Of a stretch of 50,903 nucleotides of DNA, positions 17,331 to 26,177 are shown piece by piece. The DNA lies in NCBI GenBank assembly GCA_019694345.1, contig JAIBCA010000147.1, positions 1 through 50,903 on the forward strand, read 5' to 3'. This stretch comes from Pyrinomonadaceae bacterium (GTDB taxonomy: Bacteria; Acidobacteriota; Blastocatellia; Pyrinomonadales; Pyrinomonadaceae). The notes beneath the pieces were generated by a model. The model saw only the letters and a list, made by a program, of their open reading frames with translations. It did no database searches and was not told where the DNA came from. The stretch's first letter is position 1, and each line of letters opens with the position of its first letter. A program made the position numbers and the translations under genes.

Positions 17331-18722
17331 TTAACTGCAAAGACTGTCAATTAACTCACTCACGCTCTTGTGGAAAACTCGATCGTCACGCGTTAACGAT
17401 TCTATCTTCTCCACAGAGTGCATTACGGTCGTATGATGCTTGCCTCCGAACTCACGCCCGATCTCCGGGAAGCTGTGGTTCGTCAGCCTCTTGCACAGGT
17501 ACATCGCAACCTGCCGCGGAACGGCGATCGCCCTCGAATTGCTTTTTGATTTAAGTTCCTCGACCGTCATTCTGTATTGCGAAGCGACGGTGCGGGCAAT
17601 GCGATCCATCGTCAGTCCGGCCGGATGTTCACTGTCGATGATATTCTTAAGTGCTTCCTGAGCGAGCATTTTGGACAGAGGCAACCCCTTAAGCGATGCG
17701 ATCGCAACGAGCCGCACAAGCGAACCTTCCAGCTCGCGGACGTTGCTCTTGATCTTGCCGGCCATAAAGATGGCAATGTCATCGGGCAGGTGATATCCGT
17801 CAAGGTCGGCCTTGCGCTTCAGTATGGCGACCTTGGTCTCGAGGTCCGGAGGCTCAATATCGGCGATCAATCCCCACTCGAATCTAGAATGGAGCCTCTC
17901 CTCAAGCGTAGGTATCTCACGGGGCGGACAGTCGCTCGAAATAACTATCTGCTTCTGATTGTTATGGAGCGTGTTGAAGGTGTGAAAAAACTCCTCCTGC
18001 GTGCGTTCCTTGCCGGCCATGAACTGGACGTCGTCCATCAGCAGTACATCGATCGAGCGGTATTTGTCGCGAAACGCCGGGGTTTTATCGAAGCGGATAG
18101 CGTTGATGAGTTCATTCATGAACTTTTCGCTGGTGATGTAAGCAACGCGCAAGCTCGGGTTTCTCTGCCGGATCGAGTGTCCGATCGCGTGCATCAAATG
18201 CGTTTTACCTAGCCCTACGCCGCCGTAAATAAACAGAGGGTTGTAGGTCGTTCCAGGCGATTCGGCCGCGCCCAGGGCCGCGGCGTGAGCAAACTGGTTT
18301 CCTGATCCGACAACGAACTTATCAAAAGTATATTTCGGATTCAGTGACGTATCGATCGGGTCCAGATCACGAAAATTCGTTGTCACTCCGTGTATGACCG
18401 GCCGCGGCTTGGGCTCGAAGTAAAGTTCGTCGGCCTCGGCCCCGTCATCTTCCGTGAGTTCATTTTCAGGGGCGACCCAGACGACCTTGTAACCGGCAAG
18501 GTTCACCTCTTTCAGTGAATCCTCCAATAGGCCCGAGTAGAATCGATTGACCCAGTCGACAGTGGCATCGCCTGCCGAAAGCCGCAGTTCGCGATCGTCG
18601 GTGTCCATTCCGACAAATCTTATTGGTAGAAACCATGTATCAAATATTTGCGGATTCAACTGCTCTCGGATCAGGCCGAGAATATCATCCCAAACAGTGG
18701 TTTTTTCCAGAATCAGTTCCAA
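17331..18722 (-). CDS. dnaA: Chromosomal replication initiator DnaA
   Basis: 463 residues with all four DnaA domains. Domain I opens WDDILGLIREQLNPQIFDTWF. The linker is short and acidic (ENELTEDDGAEADE). The AAA+ domain has Walker A (IYGGVGLGKTHL), Walker B (VLLMDDVQFMAG) and the arginine-finger region (HSRFEWGL). Domain IV ends with the DnaA signature (REFGGKHHTTVMHSVEKI) that reads the DnaA box. It initiates replication. DnaA-box clusters lie on both sides of the gene, suggesting autoregulation as well as origin function. Confidence 0.99.
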   Translation of the reverse strand: MELILEKTTVWDDILGLIREQLNPQIFDTWFLPIRFVGMDTDDRELRLSAGDATVDWVNRFYSGLLEDSLKEVNLAGYKVVWVAPENELTEDDGAEADELYFEPKPRPVIHGVTTNFRDLDPIDTSLNPKYTFDKFVVGSGNQFAHAAALGAAESPGTTYNPLFIYGGVGLGKTHLMHAIGHSIRQRNPSLRVAYITSEKFMNELINAIRFDKTPAFRDKYRSIDVLLMDDVQFMAGKERTQEEFFHTFNTLHNNQKQIVISSDCPPREIPTLEERLHSRFEWGLIADIEPPDLETKVAILKRKADLDGYHLPDDIAIFMAGKIKSNVRELEGSLVRLVAIASLKGLPLSKMLAQEALKNIIDSEHPAGLTMDRIARTVASQYRMTVEELKSKSNSRAIAVPRQVAMYLCKRLTNHSFPEIGREFGGKHHTTVMHSVEKIESLTRDDRVFHKSVSELIDSLCS

Positions 18723-18883
18723 CGATATACTCCAAAATGTGCTTAAGAGGTAAACTGTTTTTCGGTCAATTCTCAGTAAGGCGGCCCGGGTAAAATATCG
18801 CAGTGGGCGAAGACTGTAAATGGTGCGAAAGCCTTTCTTTTTGCGAGCTTTTTACTGCCGCCTTCGAGTAAAATGTAGATGAG

Positions 18884-19039
18884 TTTTCCACAACGATTTC
18901 CACAGGTGTGTGGAAAAAGCGCTTAAACTCTAAGGTAAAGCTTCAAGTCTTTTATTTTCAATACTTTACGAGTACAATTACGCGAAAAACGGATATCAGA
19001 CTAACACGAATATCAGGGGAGCGCAAACGGAATTCCACA
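18884..19039. promoter_or_regulatory. DnaA-box cluster upstream of dnaA
   Basis: Between dnaA and the next gene lie TTTTCCACA (18884-18892), ATTTCCACA (18896-18904), TGTGGAAAA (18909-18917) and AATTCCACA (19031-19039). The first three fall within 34 bp in mixed orientation. They may autoregulate dnaA or form the second half of a bipartite origin. The rest of the 437-nt gap (18723-19159) is AT-rich with several GTTAAC/TTTAAC-like words and no visible gene. Confidence 0.65.
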
Positions 19040-19159
19040 GGTTTTTTTCAGAGGTTTTAACGCGGATTTAACATCCTTTTTTAACAAACACTTGGATCGA
19101 TTTTCGTTCGTTCCGGGGTTAACTTTCAGAGCGATCTTTGAGTTGAAAATGGTCTAAAA

Positions 19160-19597
19160 ATGGCAAAAAAAAATGAAAAAATTTCACCCTCGACAACGGC
19201 CGCGACCGAGAGTCTGATGATTGAGTTGGAAAAGGCGTGCCAAGGGCTGGTCTATATCAGCGAAACCGATTCGGATATCGTTCCATTTGTTACCGATGCG
19301 ATCGACAAGATCGATCCTGACAACATTTTTCGGTTATGCAAAGCCGATCCGTCAACCAACGTCGAGATCATTGAGGAATCCGCGTTTTTTCATAGACTGA
19401 CCGAAAAAAAGGATTGGTTCGGTCCGCGGGAGAATGACCGGGCGGCCCGATTTCTCAAACTGCGGCAACTACTGACATCGCGACTAACAGACATTAGCGT
19501 CTTTCGCATCGGGAAGGTCAGGATCGAGATCATCGTTGCCGGACTGGATAAGGACCGAAGGGTAGCCGGCATCAGGACGATCGCAGTGGAGACATAA
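19160..19597 (+). CDS. NuiA-like nuclease inhibitor family protein
   Basis: 145 residues. The pattern LEKACQGLVYISETDSDIVPF, in two blocks near residues 24-45, then EESAFFHRLTEKKDW and the C-terminal DISVFRIGKVRIEIIVAGLD ending GIRTIAVET, matches the nuclease A inhibitor (NuiA) family first described from Anabaena. There it binds and blocks the nonspecific endonuclease NucA. Many bacteria carry such genes without an obvious target nuclease, and none of the NucA type is in this window. The first 20 residues are Lys/Thr/Ser-rich and extra compared with the core. The gene is divergent from dnaA. Confidence 0.75.
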   Translation: MAKKNEKISPSTTAATESLMIELEKACQGLVYISETDSDIVPFVTDAIDKIDPDNIFRLCKADPSTNVEIIEESAFFHRLTEKKDWFGPRENDRAARFLKLRQLLTSRLTDISVFRIGKVRIEIIVAGLDKDRRVAGIRTIAVET

Positions 19598-19598
19598 G

Positions 19599-19628
19599 TT
19601 CAGGCTGCCCCGTTAAGAGCAGCCTGAA
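19599..19628. terminator. Hairpin between convergent genes
   Basis: TTCAGGCTGC (19599-19608) pairs perfectly with GCAGCCTGAA (19619-19628) around a 10-nt loop. It lies 2 nt after one stop and 24 nt before the other. There is no strong T-run on either side, so termination is probable but not certain. Confidence 0.5.
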
Positions 19629-19651
19629 CAGCTTTGAGCATAGTTCCTTAA

Positions 19652-20353
19652 CTATTTTGCGGTTACGCTGCTGGCACCGGATTTTTTGGTGACGATCGAT
19701 CCGGGATTTCCGCGGTATTCAACGCGGCTCGCTCCGGACAGATCAGAATTCAGCTCGCCTGAAACATTTACCGCCGCAAAACTCGCACCGCTCGCCTCGA
19801 TCTTGGCGTTCGTTACGCTCAGGCCGTCCGCTAAGACCTTTGTCGCACCGCTGATATCAACATTCAGTTCGGCAGCCTCACCTGTAACGGACACCTTTGA
19901 CGCCCCGCTCGAGTGAATATTCAGGGCATCATTCTTTATGCCGCTTAACGAGACGGCAGCAACACCTGACGCATCGACCTTGTTGATAGCCGGTGCCTCG
20001 ATCAGCACCTTAAGCCCCTTCTTAGAACGGATCTTATGATCGACCTCGATATACAGTGTTCCGCCGCGAACCTCGGTGACGACGTGGCCAATAAGGTTCT
20101 CATCGGCATCCACCTGGACCTTAAAGTCCTTGCCGGTGACGATCTCGACCTGAAAGATGCCGCCGACATCGACTCCGTCAAAGCCGGACACGTTGCGAAC
20201 CTCGGTAACAACGTTGCCGTTGCCGGAGATAGTGCCGAAATCCATCGAGAATTTGACGAACCGATCACCGGCCTGCCCAAAAGAGAAGAAGTTTGATGCG
20301 GCAAGCCCGATAAAGAGAGCCACCGCGAAAAAAATAAATCCAAACCGTTTCAT
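19652..20353 (-). CDS. Exported DUF2807 (head GIN domain) protein
   Basis: 233 residues from ATG 20353 (GGAGG eight nt upstream). A signal peptide (MKRFGFIFFAVALFIGLAAS) is followed by a repetitive beta-rich region typical of DUF2807: VRNVSGFDGVDVGGIFQVEI, then runs such as VDASGVAAVSLSG, IHSSGASKVSVTG, VDISGATKVLADG and SDLSGASRVEYRG. The repeated SGAS/SGAT unit predicts a right-handed beta-helix or adhesin-head fold on the cell surface or in the periplasm. Function in this family is not established. It lies 76 nt downstream of the ABC permease and may share its transcript. Confidence 0.8.
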   Translation of the reverse strand: MKRFGFIFFAVALFIGLAASNFFSFGQAGDRFVKFSMDFGTISGNGNVVTEVRNVSGFDGVDVGGIFQVEIVTGKDFKVQVDADENLIGHVVTEVRGGTLYIEVDHKIRSKKGLKVLIEAPAINKVDASGVAAVSLSGIKNDALNIHSSGASKVSVTGEAAELNVDISGATKVLADGLSVTNAKIEASGASFAAVNVSGELNSDLSGASRVEYRGNPGSIVTKKSGASSVTAK

Positions 20354-20429
20354 TATTATTGCCTCCAAGTTCTGAAAGATTAGCTAGACCTTTGAACGGT
20401 TTTGGGTCAGACAAAGTTCGCAAAAAGTT

Positions 20430-21707
20430 TTATTCGTATCTGAGGGACTCGATCGGATTGAGCCTGCTCGCCCTAAAAGCGGGCATTACACCGGCGACAA
20501 ATGCGACCGCCGATACCAAAGCAAACACCGACACGATCGACGGCAGCGTGAATGCAAAAAGGCTGAAACCCTCAAAAGACTCGGCATAAGCTGCGATCAG
20601 GACCTTATTTGCGGCCAGTCCGACCGCGATACCGCCGATCGTGCCGAGCAGTGCCCCCCAAAATCCGATCAGCACCGATTCCAGTGAAAATACGGCAAAT
20701 ATCCTTCCGCGACTCATCCCTAGTGCTTTTTGAAGACCGATCTCCTTTGTGCGTTCAAGCACGGCGATAACAAGAGTATTGATTATCCCGAAAGACGCCG
20801 CGAGCAGTGCGATCAGCGCAAAGAGGCTCATACCTGTCTTAAATATCCCGATAGCATCGTACGTACGCTTTTGAGTGTCTGCTATCGTGTCGGCCTCAAA
20901 CCCCTTTGCGTCAAGCGACCGTTTTACCGCGGCGATCTTTGCTTCGTCACTGGTCGCCATCTGGATCGTAAATCCCGGGAATTTATCCGGGCCTTCGCCG
21001 GTTCTCTGGTCCTCGTGTATTTTTCGTGCTGTACCGGCATCGACAAATGAGTTGTAGTTTGTCATAAAGCCCTTGGTCGCGACGCCGACCACCTCGAGCG
21101 GCAGCGACCTGAACGAACCATCCGGTGCTTTGTATGAGATCGCCACTTTCTTGCCGATCAGGCTCGCTACGTTCTGATCCAACTCGCGCGCGAGGCCCAG
21201 CGGGATAACGATCTGATCTTGTCCGTTGATCGAATGCCCGGCTTCGGTCTTTTGCGTAATGCCCTCTGATAGGACCCCTAACTCCAACTTGTATTTCTTT
21301 TGACCGTCGAGCGTGATGTACTCGCCCTTGATCTGATATCTCGGGGTTATGCCTTTGACCCCGTCCAGATCGCGAACCACAGCCTCCATTTGCGGTATAG
21401 TCAACAAAAACGTATTCGGGTCGAACTCTTCTCCTTCATCGTCTTTTGACGTTTCCTTGTACTCCTCGGGGGCCCCGGCCTTAGGGCCGCCGGCCGGCCG
21501 CTCTATCTTACGGCGTACCATTATCACCCGGTCGCTTTCGATATTCTTGACCTGACTTTCGACATAGTTGCGCATGCCGTCACCGAGCCCGTTCGTCATC
21601 GTCAGAGTAAACGAGCCGACAAATATGGCTGCCACGGTCAGAAATGTCCTGAGTTTGTTACGAAAGAGGTTTCTGTTAGCTATCCGGATCAGGTCCCAAG
21701 ACTTCAT
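20430..21707 (-). CDS. ABC transporter permease (MacB/LolC-like, FtsX domain)
   Basis: 425 residues. One transmembrane helix near the N-terminus (LFRNKLRTFLTVAAIFVGSF), a large extracytoplasmic MacB_PCD-type domain (residues about 45-270), then three helices of the FtsX domain (SLFALIALLAASFGIINTLVIAVLERTKEIGLQKALG read in blocks, LIGFWGALLGTIGGIAVGL, and the C-terminal helix), ending ASRLNPIESLRYE. Such permeases use mechanotransmission to move lipoproteins, peptides or drugs across the envelope. The start overlaps the ATPase stop by 4 nt, so the two are translationally coupled. Confidence 0.9.
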   Translation of the reverse strand: MKSWDLIRIANRNLFRNKLRTFLTVAAIFVGSFTLTMTNGLGDGMRNYVESQVKNIESDRVIMVRRKIERPAGGPKAGAPEEYKETSKDDEGEEFDPNTFLLTIPQMEAVVRDLDGVKGITPRYQIKGEYITLDGQKKYKLELGVLSEGITQKTEAGHSINGQDQIVIPLGLARELDQNVASLIGKKVAISYKAPDGSFRSLPLEVVGVATKGFMTNYNSFVDAGTARKIHEDQRTGEGPDKFPGFTIQMATSDEAKIAAVKRSLDAKGFEADTIADTQKRTYDAIGIFKTGMSLFALIALLAASFGIINTLVIAVLERTKEIGLQKALGMSRGRIFAVFSLESVLIGFWGALLGTIGGIAVGLAANKVLIAAYAESFEGFSLFAFTLPSIVSVFALVSAVAFVAGVMPAFRASRLNPIESLRYE

Positions 21708-22390
21708 ATATTTTTACCTCGCCGCTCCGAAACGACCTGTCCGTCTTTCATTTCAATTATCCTTTGGCAACGTTCGGCCAGATCGTCATCGTGCGTGACG
21801 ATAACGATCGTAATTCCCTGATCACGGTTAAGCTTGAAAAGCAGGTCCTCGACGACCGCGCCGTTAAGCGAGTCGAGATTGCCGGTCGGCTCGTCCGCAA
21901 AGATCACCCCTGGCTTGCCGACCAAAGCACGAGCGATACAAACTCGCTGCTTTTCGCCGCCGGAGAGGTCCTTCGCCTTTTTATTGATCTTATCGCTCAA
22001 TCCGACCGCGGCCAGAGCAGTACTTGCTCCGGATGTCAGTTCAGACATGTCGGCTCCGCGAATTCGTAAGGGAAGTGCAACGTTCTCAAAAACAGTATCG
22101 CGGCCATTCAGGAAGAATTGCTGGAAGACAAAGCCGAATCTCTCATTTCGGAGAGTATTTTTGGCGCGTTCCGAAAGCGTTGAAATGTCACGACCATCGA
22201 CGATGACGCTGCCTTCGGTCGGCTCATCAAGACAGGCCAGCAGGTGCATCAGCGTTGATTTGCCGCTGCCGGATTTACCAACTATCGCAACGCATTCTCC
22301 GTTTTCGACCCGAAGGTCGACATTTGAAAGCGCCTGAAAATCCTGGCCTTCGCCGGAATAGGTTTTTGATAGGTTCTTTACTTCGAGCAT
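21704..22390 (-). CDS. ABC transporter ATP-binding protein (LolD/MacB type)
   Basis: 228 residues, a complete nucleotide-binding domain. Walker A is [10 protein letters not shown], the Q-loop region is FVFQQFFL, the signature is LSGGEKQRV, Walker B is [12 protein letters not shown], and the switch His is in [11 protein letters not shown]. It powers the permease encoded immediately downstream. The family is that of LolD, MacB and FtsE. Substrate not deducible. Confidence 0.93.
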   Translation of the reverse strand: MLEVKNLSKTYSGEGQDFQALSNVDLRVENGECVAIVGKSGSGKSTLMHLLACLDEPTEGSVIVDGRDISTLSERAKNTLRNERFGFVFQQFFLNGRDTVFENVALPLRIRGADMSELTSGASTALAAVGLSDKINKKAKDLSGGEKQRVCIARALVGKPGVIFADEPTGNLDSLNGAVVEDLLFKLNRDQGITIVIVTHDDDLAERCQRIIEMKDGQVVSERRGKNI

Positions 22391-22503
22391 AAAGGTTGTT
22401 CATCGGAGTGTCCGTCGTGTTGACGGAGCCCGAAATACCTTTACGCCGAAGACCGGTAAATGTTCTCACAAACTCGGCCAGTCGGGGCCGGTCCGCCATG
22501 AGT

Positions 22504-22983
22504 TCATTTTTCGGAGGGCGGTTTTGGGATGACGGTCGCCTGCCAGGCAACTGCCTGCCATTTGCCATTTCGTTTAACAAAAGTACCGGTATTGTAGTGG
22601 TTTGACACTGTTTTGCCGCCGTCGGGCCGGGTCGTAATGCCGACAAGCTTGAATGCTACGACCGCCGTCTTTCCGTATTGATGGATCTGTATCTCTTCGG
22701 CGGAGTAGGCTGTCACAGGGTCTTCGGGTTTCGGTGCCGGAGCTGATCGAACGCCTTTCATCAATTCGGCCTTGTCTATACGCACCCCGGCCGAGCGTGT
22801 GTAAATGAGATCTTCCGCCCAAAACCGATCGTGCACGGCGGCATCGTTTCGTCCGGCACCGGCAAGAAAGTAGTTCAGAAGTTTGGTAAGTTCCTCAGCG
22901 GCAGGAGCGGTCTGAGAGATCGCCGGTAACGCATTCAGCAGCAAAATTGCCGCAAGGAGCATAGAGATTTTGATCTGTTTCAT
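22504..22983 (-). CDS. Exported NTF2-like (SnoaL/DUF4440) protein
   Basis: 159 residues. A signal peptide (IKISMLLAAILLLNALPAIS) is followed by a compact NTF2-like fold: LTKLLNYFLAGAGRNDAAVHDRFWAEDLIYT in two blocks (residues 33-63), AVVAFKLVGI, and HYNTGTFVKRNGKWQAVAWQAT near the end. These cone-shaped domains bind small ligands or are enzymes; activity unknown. It starts 24 nt after the DUF445 gene and is probably in the same transcript. Confidence 0.8.
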   Translation of the reverse strand: MKQIKISMLLAAILLLNALPAISQTAPAAEELTKLLNYFLAGAGRNDAAVHDRFWAEDLIYTRSAGVRIDKAELMKGVRSAPAPKPEDPVTAYSAEEIQIHQYGKTAVVAFKLVGITTRPDGGKTVSNHYNTGTFVKRNGKWQAVAWQATVIPKPPSEK

Positions 22984-23007
22984 TTATTTGAGGTCGGTCT
23001 GAAGCCC

Positions 23008-24624
23008 TTATTTTGCAAAAAAGTAGAACTGCACAGCTTGGGCCAATCCGATCAAAAAGCCGAACAAGGCTCCAAAAAGCTCGATCGTCCTAAGGTGCTC
23101 TTTGGCGACCGACATCACCAGAGACTCGAGTTTTTCGACCGGATAATTTCGTATTTTTTCACGCACAACGCCGCCGACATCAAATTCCGCGACCGCCTCA
23201 GGCAGTTTGGCATGTACGGCCGAAATGATCGCATCGGTCAGGGAGGTGCTCGCATCGCGCACCTTCTGTTCGCCGATATGATCGCCGATACGGCCGATCG
23301 GATGCGAAAGCAGTTTATCGATCTGGCCGGCGAGCATCTCGTTGATAATATTGGCGGTTTCCTCGCGGGCAAGAATGTCGAGCAAGCCCCTCGAGAGCAT
23401 CGATTTGAGCTTCTCTTCGGCTTCCGGGTGGATGGCCCGAAGTATGGAATCGATGCTGTGCGGCCGCAGCCCGTCCAGAGTCTCGCTAATGTACGATGTG
23501 ATACCGCCGATCATCTCCTCACCGCGAACGAGTCCGAGGACCGATCCGGCAACCTGTTCCTTCAGCCTGTCAAGCTGCTCAGGGGCGATGGTGCCGATCG
23601 CCACCGGCAATGGCTTCGAGAGAGCGGTGTCGATGCTCGAACCTATAAAATTGCGAGCCTCGTCGGCAAAGAATTCGCCTCTGAGCGTCTCTTCGATACG
23701 CCGCGGCAGGCTCTCGTTGACAAGGTTGTCGACCTCTTGCAGCAGATTTTCGCGGGATACGAAGATCTTTTTGTAAAACGGCAGATTTTCGTAGTATTCG
23801 TGAACCTCTTTTTTTATCAAGGCTCCGATCTGGTTTCGTGTCCGCTCGGATGCGGCGAGTTCGGTAAGCTGTCTGATTGCCGGCTCGACCTGTTCGTTGG
23901 CCTTTTCTTTCAGCAAAGCAACCGCGTCATCAGTGAAAAGGTCCCCGAGCGGGGTTTCGGCACCCGCAAGGTCATCTATCCGGCGGTTGATGAACTCGCG
24001 TATCTTGTCCTCAAACGACCTCGCCGCGACCGCCGAGCGTACCCGGGCGTCGAGAAACGACTTGATCTTTTCGAAGGTTTCGTCGTCGATCACCTCAGAA
24101 ACCCGTTTGCCCAGCACGTCATCGACACGCCGTGTAACGAACGAGCTGATCGCGGCGGTCGATTCATCGCTCTTAAGTATCGCGGTAATATGCTCTGATA
24201 ACCTCAACTGCAGCCCCGATATTGCGTCAAGTATCGGTTCACGTACGTTCTTGGGAAGGGTCTCGATAATCGACGGATAGCTTTGCGAGAGTAGATCGGA
24301 CGTGTACGAGTCGACAACCGCTCGGATCTTACGTCGGAGAAAGTCGTTGCCGGTCAATTGTTCAATGATAGTGTCGTGTGAGACCAACTCCTCGCCGACG
24401 GCCTTTCCGATGGCGGTCGCCAGACGGTCGCGGTGGCGCGGGATCATGCCCTGGGGAAATATTGTGAGCCCAAACAACCTCAGTGGTTTGCGAGGTCTGA
24501 AAAGCATCCTGACCGCCAACCACGCTCCGACATAACCGTGGACGGTCGCGAATAAGATCAGAAGAGCGATCTGGACGTACAGATCTTTAAAGATCGGTTC
24601 GATACTATTTATTAGATCCTGCAC
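23008..24624 (-). CDS. DUF445 family membrane protein
   Basis: 538 residues. One transmembrane helix at each end (YVQIALLILFATVHGYVGAWLAV and LFGALFGFLIGLAQAVQFYFF) flanks a long helical body. The N-terminal block MLFRPRKPLRLFGLTIFPQGMIPR is the DUF445/YjiN hallmark. The body has repeated AIG/SFVTRRVDD-like units (ITSYIS, IINEMLAGQIDKLL, IREFINRRIDDL) that suggest an internal repeat of amphipathic helices. Envelope function is suspected for the family but not shown. Preceded by a 127-residue hypothetical gene (29-nt gap). Confidence 0.88.
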   Translation of the reverse strand: MQDLINSIEPIFKDLYVQIALLILFATVHGYVGAWLAVRMLFRPRKPLRLFGLTIFPQGMIPRHRDRLATAIGKAVGEELVSHDTIIEQLTGNDFLRRKIRAVVDSYTSDLLSQSYPSIIETLPKNVREPILDAISGLQLRLSEHITAILKSDESTAAISSFVTRRVDDVLGKRVSEVIDDETFEKIKSFLDARVRSAVAARSFEDKIREFINRRIDDLAGAETPLGDLFTDDAVALLKEKANEQVEPAIRQLTELAASERTRNQIGALIKKEVHEYYENLPFYKKIFVSRENLLQEVDNLVNESLPRRIEETLRGEFFADEARNFIGSSIDTALSKPLPVAIGTIAPEQLDRLKEQVAGSVLGLVRGEEMIGGITSYISETLDGLRPHSIDSILRAIHPEAEEKLKSMLSRGLLDILAREETANIINEMLAGQIDKLLSHPIGRIGDHIGEQKVRDASTSLTDAIISAVHAKLPEAVAEFDVGGVVREKIRNYPVEKLESLVMSVAKEHLRTIELFGALFGFLIGLAQAVQFYFFAK

Positions 24625-24653
24625 TATATGATCGAAATGGGCTTACCCAAAAC

Positions 24654-25037
24654 CTAGAAAACCTGAAAACCCTTCGACTTCAAACAGAACTCAGCAAAGT
24701 CACACATCCACTCATACCCGACGCTATAGTTCTTCCACTGTTCGTCATCATCCCTGTGAAGCGTCATATCGTCCGGGGCATCAGTGATGGTCAGATCCGC
24801 AAAGATGCGCTTATTCGGCTCCAACTTCGGAAGTATTTGATCACGAATGCGTTCACCCAACTCATGTGCATCTTCGATGGACACTTTGACTCCCGTACCC
24901 GCGTATGTCATTTGTCTGATGGCCCCTTCGCCGATAATATCCAGACTCTTAATGACCTCGAGAGCCGCTTTCCATTGCCATACGCTTGCCGGCATCTCGA
25001 AGTTCTCAGAACCCATATCGATCAATGTATAGCTCAT
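24654..25037 (-). CDS. Hypothetical protein
   Basis: 127 residues, acidic, no signal peptide or membrane segment. Recognisable blocks are FEMPASVWQWKAALEVIKSLDIIGEG read in parts, VSIEDAHELGERIRDQILPKL, and a C-terminal EWMCDFAEFCLKSKGFQVF. Trp- and Cys-containing ends suggest a small globular cytoplasmic protein. I do not recognise the family. It leads the DUF445 and NTF2-like genes and is divergent from purM. Confidence 0.6.
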   Translation of the reverse strand: MSYTLIDMGSENFEMPASVWQWKAALEVIKSLDIIGEGAIRQMTYAGTGVKVSIEDAHELGERIRDQILPKLEPNKRIFADLTITDAPDDMTLHRDDDEQWKNYSVGYEWMCDFAEFCLKSKGFQVF

Positions 25038-25127
25038 AAATATCCCCCAGCAAATGCTAATAGTGTTGGCAGCGAATAGTCAACGATGTTTTGTCAAAGA
25101 GGCGTGGAAATGTGATAGCCAAGCGAA

Positions 25128-25133
25128 TATAAT
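25128..25133 (+). promoter_or_regulatory. -10 box giving a possibly leaderless purM mRNA
   Basis: TATAAT is followed by exactly seven bases and then the purM ATG. If this is the -10 element, transcription starts at or next to the A of the start codon. No good -35 element or Shine-Dalgarno sequence is visible. Confidence 0.4.
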
Positions 25134-25140
25134 CACGTTT

Positions 25141-26163
25141 ATGACCCAACCGATCTCATATGCCGACGCAGGCGTTTCAATCGATAACGCGAACAAGGCC
25201 GTGGCTAAGATCCGCGAATACGCACGATCCACATTCAACGAACGGACGCTGACAGAGATCGGCAGTTTTGGCGGGATGTTTGCCGGGGCTTTTCCGAATA
25301 TGGCTGAGCCGATCTTGGTGGCGTCAGCGGACGGCGTCGGGACCAAGCTGAAGTTGGCGTTCGATACCGGTATTCACAACACGGTCGGAGCTGATCTCGT
25401 AAATCATTGCGTCAACGACATTCTCGTGCAGGGAGCAAGGCCTCTGTTCTTTCTCGATTACTTTGCAACCGGCAAGCTCGACCCCGACGTCACCGCTTCG
25501 GTCGTCGAGGGTATGGCACGGGCGTGCCGCGAGAATGGATGCGTCTTGCTCGGCGGCGAGACTGCCGAGATGCCTTCAATGTACGCCGACGGCGAATACG
25601 ATCTCGCTGGCTTTATCGTCGGCGTTGTCGATAAGCCAAAGGTGATCGACGGCAAATCTATCGCGCCCGGCGATGTCGTGCTTGGCATTCCGTCAACGGG
25701 ATTGCAGACGAATGGCTATTCACTCGCGCGTAAACTCTTTTTCGAGGTCGGTGGTTACACGCCTGATTCGTTTGTCGAAGAACTCGGCACAACCGTCGGC
25801 GAAGCGCTGCTCGCCACCCACGCCAGCTTTTTGCCCCAGATCGGCCCGCTACTCGACAGCGGCGTGATAAAAGGCCTCGTCCACATCACCGGCGGCGGCT
25901 TTTTGGAAAACATCCCGCGGATCCTACCCGAAGGTGTGTCGGTTGAGATACAACGCGGAACATGGCCTGAGCTAACGGTCTTCGGCCTTATGCAAAATCT
26001 TGGAAATGTCCCCGTTCTTGAGATGTTCAGGACTTTCAACATGGGTATCGGTATGATCATCGTGTGCTCAGAGGGCGACGCTGCGGCTATCAGCGATAGC
26101 CTCGGCAGTGCATACCGGATCGGTCAGGTGGCCGAAGGCGACGGTTCCGTTGTTATCGGTTAA
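25141..26163 (+). CDS. purM: Phosphoribosylformylglycinamidine cyclo-ligase (AIR synthetase)
   Basis: 340 residues from ATG 25141, the normal PurM length. It opens SYADAGVSIDNANKAV, the standard PurM start. Also visible are VASADGVGTKLKLAFDTG, HCVNDILVQGARPLFFLDYFA (in two blocks), the glycine-rich LLGGETAEMPSMY and HITGGGFLENIPRILP. It closes the imidazole ring of AIR in purine synthesis, using ATP. A longer upstream start is rejected since it lacks family residues. SelD is a homologue, but the SelD Cys/Sec-loop is absent and PurM motifs are present. Confidence 0.97.
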   Translation: MTQPISYADAGVSIDNANKAVAKIREYARSTFNERTLTEIGSFGGMFAGAFPNMAEPILVASADGVGTKLKLAFDTGIHNTVGADLVNHCVNDILVQGARPLFFLDYFATGKLDPDVTASVVEGMARACRENGCVLLGGETAEMPSMYADGEYDLAGFIVGVVDKPKVIDGKSIAPGDVVLGIPSTGLQTNGYSLARKLFFEVGGYTPDSFVEELGTTVGEALLATHASFLPQIGPLLDSGVIKGLVHITGGGFLENIPRILPEGVSVEIQRGTWPELTVFGLMQNLGNVPVLEMFRTFNMGIGMIIVCSEGDAAAISDSLGSAYRIGQVAEGDGSVVIG

Positions 26164-26177
26164 AAGAGGCAAATTAT

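Noticed and set aside
25054..25140. Longer purM start 29 codons upstream
   Set aside because: The extension lies before the TATAAT box and has no family residues; the normal PurM N-terminus begins at 25141.
25141..26163. purM read as selD, given the selC gene in the window
   Set aside because: Length, N-terminal SYADAGVSIDNA and GGGFLENIPR motifs are PurM; the SelD Cys/Sec loop is missing.
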